Shown here: positions 1-5,622 of the stretch, piece by piece
How the letters are laid out: every line of letters begins with the position of its first letter
Position numbering within the stretch: the stretch's first letter is position 1
Translations under genes and position numbers: made by a program
The notes under the pieces: model-generated
The model's database searches: none
Told to the model about the DNA's origin: nothing
Seen by the model: only the letters and a program-made list of their open reading frames with translations
NCBI GenBank assembly: GCA_019240175.1
Contig: JAFAYS010000835.1
Span: 1 to 5,639 of the forward strand
Direction of reading: 5' to 3'
Source: Chloroflexota bacterium
Lineage (GTDB): Bacteria; Chloroflexota; Chloroflexia; Chloroflexales; Kallotenuaceae
Length of the DNA: 5,639 nt

Positions 1-963
1 GTAGCGCGAGCACCACAGCCCAAAGCCGATCAGCCCGCGAAACGACGACATCTGGACGCGCTGGCGACGCGTGACGCGTGGCGGCTTGTCCCAGTCGATC
101 GTTGAAACTTCGTCCAGCCAGCCGCGATCGACGCAGCCTTCCAGCGAGAAGATATGCACCAGATCGGTGTACTGCGCGGCGATGCGCAGATCGCGACGAA
201 ACGCCTCAAGCGTCATGCGCGGCGATTGAATGCCGGTGATCGGGTCGAGGATCACGCCGCCGCCGGTTACGCCAATGCCGATGCTGTCGGCGTGCTGGCC
301 GTAGGAGCGCACGAACGCGCCGCCGAGATCGCTGCGGAACAGGCCACGGAAGAAGTTGCTGCTATACAGCATCAGCACCTCCTCGTCGGCGGGCACATCC
401 ACGATGTCGAGCATGCGCTGGATCAGCGTGGTCCCGGCGCGGCGATCGTCGACGATGAACGGATACTGATAGGTGTGGACCTCGTAGCCATCGTGCCGAA
501 TCGTCGCGACCAGATCCAGGTAGGCGTCGCGCGCTGCGGGGTAGAGCGCGTTGCTCTGGGCTAGAAACGCCCGATTAAAGATGCTGAGCGTGCCACCCTG
601 TCGCCGCGCCGCGTGCATCTCCGCCAGCGACGGCTCGATATCCAGGCCGACGGCGGTGAAATGCAGATCTTCACGCAGCGCCCACTCGCGAAACGTCTGG
701 TACGCGACCGACGACTGCGGGTAGTTGTGCAGGTTGAACCAGTAGCCTTCTTCGATCGGCAGCAGCAGCCAGGCGATCACCGGGATGCCGTGCGCATTCA
801 GCCGCCGAACGATCGCCGAGCGCTGCGGGCTGTAGTCCAGCATCGCCAGCGCCACGCCGTACTGCTGCCGCTCCAATGTATCGATCAGGCCGGGCGTTTC
901 GAACAGCTCGGTGAGCGCCAGCGGGCCAAGCTCACAAAAAAAGTTCACGTTAGGTCGGGGCAT
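1..963 (-). CDS. Unknown TIM-barrel-like protein, possibly membrane-anchored (3' end cut by window edge)
   Basis: I do not recognise this gene. Reading leftward from ATG 963-961, the frame stays open for 321 codons to base 1, so the C-terminus is missing. The protein starts MPRPNVNFFCEL and shows a regular alternation of hydrophobic strands and helices: YGVALAMLDY (35-44), IPVIAWLLLP (60-69), FTAVGLDIEP (102-111), YEVHTYQYPF (160-169), EVLMLYSSNF (195-204), DSIGIGVTGGGV (226-237) and LVHIFSLEGC (268-277). This suggests a beta/alpha barrel. Acidic residues at strand ends (D108, E110, E275) would suit a glycoside-hydrolase-like active site, but this is inference. Residues 308-321 (FRGLIGFGLWCSRY) look like the start of a membrane segment, so the barrel may be membrane-tethered. 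The ATG is the first possible start: an in-frame stop lies at 1014-1012 with no ATG, GTG or TTG between. No Shine-Dalgarno sequence precedes it. It is transcribed divergently from the sigma/CHAT operon. I am confident that it is coding and unsure of its function. Confidence 0.8.
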   Translation of the reverse strand, partial: MPRPNVNFFCELGPLALTELFETPGLIDTLERQQYGVALAMLDYSPQRSAIVRRLNAHGIPVIAWLLLPIEEGYWFNLHNYPQSSVAYQTFREWALREDLHFTAVGLDIEPSLAEMHAARRQGGTLSIFNRAFLAQSNALYPAARDAYLDLVATIRHDGYEVHTYQYPFIVDDRRAGTTLIQRMLDIVDVPADEEVLMLYSSNFFRGLFRSDLGGAFVRSYGQHADSIGIGVTGGGVILDPITGIQSPRMTLEAFRRDLRIAAQYTDLVHIFSLEGCVDRGWLDEVSTIDWDKPPRVTRRQRVQMSSFRGLIGFGLWCSRY

Positions 964-969
964 AGCTAA

Positions 970-998
970 AGGATAAGGGATGCGCGCGAAAAAGACAA
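970..998 (-). promoter_or_regulatory. Candidate promoter of the leftward gene, leaderless type
   Basis: On the minus strand, TTGTCT (998-993) and TATCCT (975-970) are separated by 17 bases. Each matches 4 of 6 positions of the sigma-70 consensus. The -10-like box ends only six bases before the ATG at 963, which would place the transcription start on or next to the start codon. With no Shine-Dalgarno site present, this fits a leaderless mRNA. Individually the boxes are weak; the spacing is what makes the call reasonable. Confidence 0.4.
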
Positions 999-1006
999 AC
1001 GGTAGG

Positions 1007-1027
1007 AGAACCTAGAACCTAGAACCG
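1007..1027. repeat. 7-bp tandem repeat AGAACCT x3
   Basis: Three head-to-tail heptamers lie at 1007-1013, 1014-1020 and 1021-1027. The last ends in G instead of T. They start a larger repeat block that runs to 1238 and sit nine bases beyond the -35-like box of the leftward gene. The type resembles short tandemly repeated repetitive sequences found between genes in some bacteria. Confidence 0.8.
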
Positions 1028-1032
1028 GGGAA

Positions 1033-1064
1033 GAACAAACGAACAAGAGAACAAAAGAACAAAA
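1033..1064. repeat. 8-bp tandem repeat GAACAAAA-like x4 (block 1)
   Basis: Four octamers lie in exact register: GAACAAAC, GAACAAGA, GAACAAAA, GAACAAAA. The plus strand has no T at all from 1021 to 1069. Bases 1034-1046 (AACAAACGAACAA) recur as an exact reverse complement at 1181-1193 in block 3. Confidence 0.8.
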
Positions 1065-1083
1065 GCAAGTACAACATTTCTCC

Positions 1084-1109
1084 CCTTCTCCTATCGCAAT
1101 GGGAGAAGG
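1084..1109. repeat. Hairpin, 8-bp stem, beside the first copy of the 19-bp repeat
   Basis: CCTTCTCC (1084-1091) and GGAGAAGG (1102-1109) are perfect reverse complements around a 10-base loop. The right arm runs straight into the first copy of the 19-bp repeat. There is no T-run after it, so an intrinsic terminator is unlikely. The form, CCTTCTCC-loop-GGAGAAGG followed by a G-rich tail, resembles dispersed palindromic intergenic repeats. Confidence 0.65.
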
Positions 1110-1110
1110 A

Positions 1111-1129
1111 GCTGGGGGATGAGGGCCTG
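1111..1129. repeat. 19-bp direct repeat, copy 1
   Basis: The 19-mer gctgggggatgagggcctg is identical to 1220-1238. In both copies it is preceded by GAAGG, with one extra A here. It is much more GC-rich than the A-rich octamer blocks on either side. Confidence 0.85.
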
Positions 1130-1134
1130 CTCAA

Positions 1135-1166
1135 GAACAAGCGAACACATGAGCAAAAGAACAAAA
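1135..1166. repeat. 8-bp tandem repeat, degenerate x4 (block 2)
   Basis: The octamers are GAACAAGC, GAACACAT, GAGCAAAA and GAACAAAA, in the same register and orientation as block 1 but more diverged. Bases 1154-1165 can pair with 1180-1191 of the inverted block 3 at 11 of 12 positions around a 14-base loop, so blocks 2 and 3 form a second possible hairpin. Confidence 0.7.
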
Positions 1167-1180
1167 AGTAGCCTGATTAT

Positions 1181-1210
1181 TTGTTCGTTTGTTTCCTTGT
1201 TCCTTTGTTT
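1181..1210. repeat. Inverted block of the 8-bp repeat (block 3)
   Basis: On the minus strand this block reads as GAACAAAT-like units with periods of 7 to 9 bases, so it is the same repeat family in opposite orientation. The plus strand has no A from 1180 to 1215. It holds the 13-bp exact inverted partner of block 1 (1181-1193). Confidence 0.7.
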
Positions 1211-1219
1211 GCCCGAAGG

Positions 1220-1238
1220 GCTGGGGGATGAGGGCCTG
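1220..1238. repeat. 19-bp direct repeat, copy 2
   Basis: This is identical over 19 bases to 1111-1129. Unlike copy 1 it has no CCTTCTCC arm upstream, so it lacks the hairpin and may be a truncated copy. The repeat block ends here, 16 bases before the candidate promoter of the rightward operon. Confidence 0.85.
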
Positions 1239-1254
1239 ATCTTGCCGCACGTTA

Positions 1255-1284
1255 TTGACGCCCGGTAAGCTCTCGACGTACTAT
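1255..1284 (+). promoter_or_regulatory. Candidate promoter of the sigma/anti-sigma/CHAT operon
   Basis: TTGACG (1255-1260, 5 of 6 to the -35 consensus) is followed after 18 bases by TACTAT (1279-1284, 4 of 6 to the -10 consensus). A start near 1291 would leave a leader of about 110 bases carrying the palindrome at 1339-1353. Housekeeping-type boxes do not exclude additional autoregulation by the encoded sigma-like protein. Confidence 0.4.
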
Positions 1285-1338
1285 ACACATACCAGCTTGT
1301 CCAATCATCCAGGGCCAATCAGCATCTTTGCATCACCT

Positions 1339-1353
1339 TACATGCCGCATGTA
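1339..1353. promoter_or_regulatory. 15-bp palindrome, candidate operator
   Basis: TACATGC (1339-1345) and GCATGTA (1347-1353) are perfect reverse complements around a single C. A one-base centre cannot close as an RNA hairpin without losing inner pairs, so a dimeric DNA-binding protein is a better guess than an RNA element. The site lies 47 bases before the sigma-like gene, downstream of the candidate promoter. Confidence 0.4.
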
Positions 1354-1400
1354 GCTGCCGGCTCAGTCGGTGATTCTCGTAGGCGACGGGAAGATCTTGT

Positions 1401-2054
1401 ATGACCCAAACCAACCTGTTTCCGCACGTTCGTCTCGACCAGATTAGCGACTGTTGCCAGGCTGAGCGCCGAACCTATTACACGCAGGGCACGCTCGACT
1501 CGCCCGCCTGTGTCGAGCTGTTTCGTCGTGCCTGGGCTGGCGATCAAGAAGCCTGGGCGGCGATCTCCGCGATCTTTGAGCCCTTGATGCGCGCCTGGAT
1601 TGGCGTGCAAAGCGCTGTCGAGCCCGACGATGTGCTGCAAGAGGCGCTGCTGGCTTTTGCGCGCTGGGCCCCCACCCACGCCGAGCTGCTGGTCGACAAC
1701 GATCTGCGCCGTCCGCTGGCCTTTTTACGCCAATGCACCAAAACCGCGCTCTTGATGCAACTGCGCGGTGCTCGCCGTGCGGTGCCGGTCGCGCTTGAGC
1801 ATGCGCTGGGGCAGAGCCCGTCTGATTTTGCCACGGACTTGGAGCGGCGCATCCTGCTGTACCAGCGCATGCAGCAATTGTTGCCCAGCCCCACCGAGCA
1901 ACAGGTGGCGACCGAGCTGCTGATCTATGGCCTGCGTCCGCAAGAGATCTATGCGCGTCACACGGAAGCATTTGCCGACATGCGCGAGCTGCGCACCGTG
2001 ATTCAGCGCGTTCTGCGCCGGCTGCGCGCCGATCCCGACCTGCAATCGCTGTGA
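1401..2054 (+). CDS. ECF-like sigma-70 family protein
   Basis: This 217-residue protein probably directs RNA polymerase to particular promoters. Residues 37-90 resemble sigma region 2: a helix CVELFRRAWAGDQEAW, then EPDDVLQEALLAFARW (74-89), which matches the core-binding EDLVQE-F-R-W pattern of ECF factors. Residues 160-212 resemble region 4, with a helix-turn-helix-like stretch GLRPQEIYARHTEAFADMRE and a basic end VIQRVLRRLR. The helix-turn-helix is loose and lacks the usual small-residue turn, so promoter recognition may be unusual. An N-terminal extension of about 35 residues precedes region 2, and the protein is slightly longer than most ECF factors. The start is firm: an in-frame TAG at 1380-1382 leaves ATG 1401 as the only start codon, with GGGA at 1388-1391 as a modest ribosome site. 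It is the first gene of a three-gene run. Overall fold is fairly confident; activity as a true sigma factor is likely but not certain. Confidence 0.75.
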   Translation: MTQTNLFPHVRLDQISDCCQAERRTYYTQGTLDSPACVELFRRAWAGDQEAWAAISAIFEPLMRAWIGVQSAVEPDDVLQEALLAFARWAPTHAELLVDNDLRRPLAFLRQCTKTALLMQLRGARRAVPVALEHALGQSPSDFATDLERRILLYQRMQQLLPSPTEQQVATELLIYGLRPQEIYARHTEAFADMRELRTVIQRVLRRLRADPDLQSL

Positions 2055-2065
2055 AGATGACACAA

Positions 2066-2090
2066 GCAGCCGCGCCGCTGCATCTCTTTT
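2066..2090 (+). terminator. Weak hairpin plus T-run; possible attenuator between sigma and anti-sigma genes
   Basis: GCAGC (2066-2070) and GCTGC (2077-2081) pair around a six-base loop, followed by ATCTCTTTT. The five-base stem is short for a terminator. At most it would give partial termination, lowering expression of the downstream genes relative to the sigma-like gene. Confidence 0.2.
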
Positions 2091-2093
2091 GCT

Positions 2094-2099
2094 AAAGGA
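2094..2099 (+). promoter_or_regulatory. Ribosome binding site that sets the anti-sigma start
   Basis: AAAGGA lies 4 bases before ATG 2104 and 10 before ATG 2110. It overlaps the coding sequence that would follow the upstream TTG at 2089, which argues against that TTG as the start. Confidence 0.55.
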
Positions 2100-2103
2100 T
2101 CGA

Positions 2104-2799
2104 ATGCCTATGGATCAGCCTTGTTTGCTCGATGAAGCAACCTTATTCGACTATGTGATTGGTACCGCCGCGCCTGGTGTGCGTCAGGCCGTCGAGCAGT
2201 CGGCGTCGTGCCAGGCAGTGGCTCAGCAGATGGCCCGCGAGATCGGCCCGCTGATGCAGATCTTGTACCGCGTGACCTGCCCAGATGTCGAGACGCTGGT
2301 CGCCTACCAGGAGCAGCGCCTGAGCAACAGCACGCAGCAGCTCGTCATCCACAAACATCTCAGCGAGTGCCCGCTCTGCCAGGAAGAATACGCGCTGCTG
2401 GCGGAGATTGACGCGGTGCCGCTTGCCGCTCCGCCCCGTCTCGTCCGGCGTCTGGTCGAGGCGATCTTTCAGTCGCCGCTGGCGCTGCCGCAGCCGCTGC
2501 GTGGCGATACGCTGGCCTACGCGACCGAGCGTGTCACGATTCAACTGCGGGTACGCGCCGCCGAGTCTCATCGCTGGAATGTGCGCGGACAGGCGCGGAC
2601 CGCAGACGGCCAGCCTCTGGACGGCATTGAGGCGGCGCGTCTTCAGTTGATCGACGCTGGCGACGCAAGCTTCCAGGGCCGCGCCCAGGCCGGCGGCATC
2701 TTTCGGTTTGATCAGGTTGAGGCGGGCACGTATGCGCTGTATGTGCAAACCGCCGACGAAGAGATCGTGATCCGCGAGCTGGTGATCGGCCATGCGTGA
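2104..2799 (+). CDS. Zinc-finger anti-sigma-like protein with C-terminal beta-sandwich
   Basis: The predicted protein has 231 residues. Residues 59-92 carry a ZAS/zf-HC2 zinc motif: C59, then H85-x3-C89-x2-C92 (HLSECPLC), typical of soluble zinc anti-sigma factors that clamp an ECF sigma factor. Residues 7-39 look like a decayed copy of the same unit: C7, DEATLFDY aligning with DVETLVAY, then Q32-x3-C36-x2-V39, so one His and one Cys are lost. A Pro-rich linker with an RR pair follows (about 103-138). Residues 144-231 resemble a carboxypeptidase-regulatory or SpaA-like beta-sandwich, with GGIFRFDQVEAGTYALYVQT at 197-216. There is no membrane segment, so it should be cytoplasmic. ATG 2104 is preferred over TTG 2089 because of the AAAGGA site; ATG 2110 is also possible. 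It lies 49 bases after the sigma-like gene and 10 before the CHAT gene, which supports a role as the sigma partner. The zinc motif is clear; the anti-sigma role is inferred. Confidence 0.7.
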   Translation: MPMDQPCLLDEATLFDYVIGTAAPGVRQAVEQSASCQAVAQQMAREIGPLMQILYRVTCPDVETLVAYQEQRLSNSTQQLVIHKHLSECPLCQEEYALLAEIDAVPLAAPPRLVRRLVEAIFQSPLALPQPLRGDTLAYATERVTIQLRVRAAESHRWNVRGQARTADGQPLDGIEAARLQLIDAGDASFQGRAQAGGIFRFDQVEAGTYALYVQTADEEIVIRELVIGHA

Positions 2800-2809
2800 G
2801 CGATAGCAC

Positions 2810-5622
2810 ATGAGCACAGATCAATCTGCGGCGGCGCTGGTTGCCGAGCTGCTGAGCTATCCCGCCGACCGTCGCGCCGAGTGGCTCGCCGAGCATCGCG
2901 GCCTGATCCAGCTGCCGCTGATCGCCGCCTTCAAGGCTTACAGCGATCCGCTGGCACTTTCCGATCCCGCTGCCGCCGACGATGCAACCCGCTGCGCGCT
3001 GCTGGCTGCCGGCTTCTGCTGCGATCCGCTGGCTGGCGCGCTGGCCGCCTGGGCGCGTGGCAACTGGGAGATCTATCACGACCCACAGCGCGCGATCCAG
3101 TGCTACCAACAGGCACTCGCCGGCTATCGTCACGCCGACGACTCGCTGAGTGTGGCGCGACTGCTCACCAATCTGGTGTTTCCCTACACCGAGTGCGGCG
3201 CGTTGAACGAGGCGGAGGCTGCCGCTGATGAGGCGCGCGACCGGTTGCTGGCGCTAGGTGATGCAGCCGCCCAGTATTTGATGACGCTTGAGCAAAATGT
3301 CGGCTGGATGCTGCACCATCAAGGACGCTACGCCGAGGCGCTGGATGCGTATGGCCGGTCGCTGGCGCTGGCGTATCGTCTCGACCAGCCGGCGGCGATT
3401 GTTGAGATCCAGGTGAATCGCTCGGTCACGCTCAAGCTCGTCGGCAGCCTGGACGGCGAAGAAGCGCTGCTGCTCGGTAGTCGCGCCGTAGCCGAGGCGG
3501 GCGAGCAATGGCTGACCGTCGCGCGGATCGACATGAATCTTGGCGAGCTCTACACCGCGCAAGGTCGTCCCTTCGATGCGCTGCGCCGCTTTCAAAGCGC
3601 GCTGGCGGTCTTCACGGCCTTCGATAATCGGATGGAGATGGGCTGGGTGCTGCTGTACGAAGGCGGCCTGCTCAGCACGCTCGGTGCGGTGCGTGCAGCG
3701 CGGCGCTGCTACGAGCAGGCGCACGATTATTTTGCGGCGTTGCGCTTAACGCCTCAGATTGGCTTGACGCTGCTGCGCAGCGCGATCGCCAGCCGCAAAC
3801 ACGGTGCCTACGCTCACGCGCTCAAGCTGCTTGAGTCCGCCGAAGTACTGTGGCGATCGTTGGAGCAGCCGGTGTGGCTGGCGGCGGTCAGGCTAGAGCG
3901 TGCCGAGCTAGCGCTGGCGCAAGCGGATTCAGCCGCCACGCTTGCGCACGTCCAGATCGATCTGCCAGCCGCTGGCCATCCGCCGCTGGAAGCCCACCGC
4001 GATGTGCTGATCGCCGATGCGCTCGCCCTGGCCTGGCGCGCAGACGGCGATGATCAGCAGCGGCAGCGCGCGATGGGACATTACCAGCAGGTGCTGCGTT
4101 ATGCCCAGGCCAAAGGCGACCGCTGGCTAGAGCGGCGCTCGTTGGCGGGCTTGGCCCGGCTGACCAGCCAGGATCAGCCACAGCAGGCGCGGGCCACGAT
4201 CGAGGCGGCGCTGGCGCTTGACGATGCAACTCGGCGCGCGCTGAGCGTTGAAGAGCTGAAGGCCAGCTTTCACCAGCAGCACAACGATCTGCTGCCGCTG
4301 CTGGTCCGCCTCGTCGCCGCGCACGAGTCGCCGCTCGCCACGCTCAGCGCGATCTGGCGAGCCAAAGGCGGCGCGCTGCTCGATCTGCTGCAGGATACGA
4401 ATGGTGAGGCCGGCTACGCGCCAGAGATCCAGGCCAGGATCGAGGACACGCGCCAGCAGCTCGCGATCCAGCGCTGGAAGCTCAGCCGCCAGTCTACCGC
4501 TGCCATGCCCGACTATCTGCGTGAGCGCGGCGACGAAACCACGCGCCGGCTTGAGGATCTGCTTTCGGATCTGCGCCGACAACGGTTGCCGAGCGCGCAA
4601 ACAGCCGCCGTTCTGGACGCGCCCGAGCGTATCCTGCGCCAGCTGCCCGCCGATCTGCTGCTTGAGTATATGCGCTGCGATGACGAACTGCTGCTGGTGC
4701 GGGCCGATCCGCAGGGCGGCTGCCAGGTGCATTGGCTGGGACCGGTCGCGCCGGTGCTGGATCTGGTCGACGATCTTCAGTTGCATATCCAGTATGTTTT
4801 AGCGCAGCCCGAAGAGCGCCGCAGCCAGCTCGCCGATGCCTGGCTGGCAGAGTGCCGGCCTTTGCTGCAGCAGCTGCACGCGCTTCTGATCGCGCCGCTG
4901 GGTGAGCTGCCACCCGACGCGCGGCTGTTGCTCGCGCCGTGCGACGCGCTGTATGGCGTGCCGTTTGCGGCTTTGTGGAGCGGCACGCGCTATCTGATCG
5001 AGCAGCACACGCTGGAATACACGCCCTGCGGCTCGCTGCTGAGCGTTCCACCACCCGCGTCTTCAAGCGCGCCACCGGTGATCATCGCCGCCTCAGCTGA
5101 TGAGCGGCTGGCGGCGGTGCGCGAGGAGGCCGCCCGCATTCAGGTACTACTGCCGGATGCGCGCTGCCTGATCAACGATCCCGGAACGCTGCCGCTGCTG
5201 CGCCAGCTGCCAGCCGCGCCGCGCCTGCTACATATCGCCGCGCACAGCATCCTGCGTGAGGACGCGCCGATCTTCGCGGCGCTGCAGCTTCAGGACGATC
5301 TGCTCAGCGTCGAGGAGTGTTACAACCTGGCACTGCGCGGCACAGTCCTGGCGACTCTCAGCGGCTGTGCCACGGCGACGGGCCTGGATAGCGGCGGCTC
5401 GCTGCTGGCCTTTCAATCGGCGCTGTTTGTGGCCGGCGTACAAACCGTGGTCAGCTCGCTGTGGCCGGTCGACGATCGCGCGACCGCCGTGTGGATGGAG
5501 CAGTTTTATCGCGCGCTCGGGAGCGACGCCGCAGCCGCCGTACGCGCGACTCAGCTAGCGCTGCTGGCCGATCGGCGCATGGAGCATCCCGCGATCTGGG
5601 CAGCCTTTGTGTGCAGCCGTCG
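2810..5622 (+). CDS. TPR-CHAT caspase-like peptidase (C-terminus cut off)
   Basis: CHAT domains are cysteine peptidases of the caspase/separase clan, usually joined to TPR repeats that bind partners. The visible protein has 937 genomic codons. TPR-like helical pairs run from about residue 85 to 450, for example NVGWMLHHQGRYAEALDAY (163-181) and NLGELYTAQGRPFDALRRF (243-261). AIWRAKGGALLDLL (514-527) matches the helical segment that usually precedes CHAT. The CHAT domain spans about 604-937: LLAPCDALYGVPFAAL (707-722), catalytic His812 in LHIAAHS and catalytic Cys853 in LSGCATATG. Both catalytic residues are kept, but the usual HG is HS and SAC is SGC. The end HPAIWAAFV is the normal closing motif, so only a few codons are missing. 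There is no signal peptide or membrane segment. ATG 2810 follows the upstream stop by 10 bases with a weak ribosome site, so translation is probably coupled. Family assignment is confident; the substrate is unknown. Confidence 0.9.

Noticed and set aside
154..969. Plus-strand open frames at 154-564 and 613-969
   Set aside because: They are antisense shadows of the leftward gene, which is open for 321 codons with a coherent fold pattern; the plus-strand translations are low-complexity and Arg/Ala/Gln-rich.
1033..1210. CRISPR array
   Set aside because: The repeats are 7-8 bp with no spacers, and the two 19-mers are not regularly spaced; no cas gene is present.
1091..1318. 75-codon minus-strand open frame through the repeat block
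   Set aside because: It is built from the repeats themselves (KQRNKETNEQ and a Leu-rich stretch from the inverted octamers) and has no family features.
965..2100. The 10-mer gctaaaggat at both 965-974 and 2091-2100 as a shared regulatory site
   Set aside because: At 2091-2100 it is explained by the ribosome site; at 965-974 it is the complement of a -10-like region. Only two short copies with different roles, so chance is the simpler explanation.
2089..2103. TTG at 2089 as the start of the anti-sigma-like gene
   Set aside because: The ribosome site AAAGGA (2094-2099) would lie inside the gene, and ATG 2104 or 2110 follows it at usable spacing.
1444..2817. Long minus-strand frames opposite the sigma-like and anti-sigma-like genes
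   Set aside because: These are typical shadows in GC-rich DNA; the plus-strand frames carry recognisable sigma and zinc motifs.
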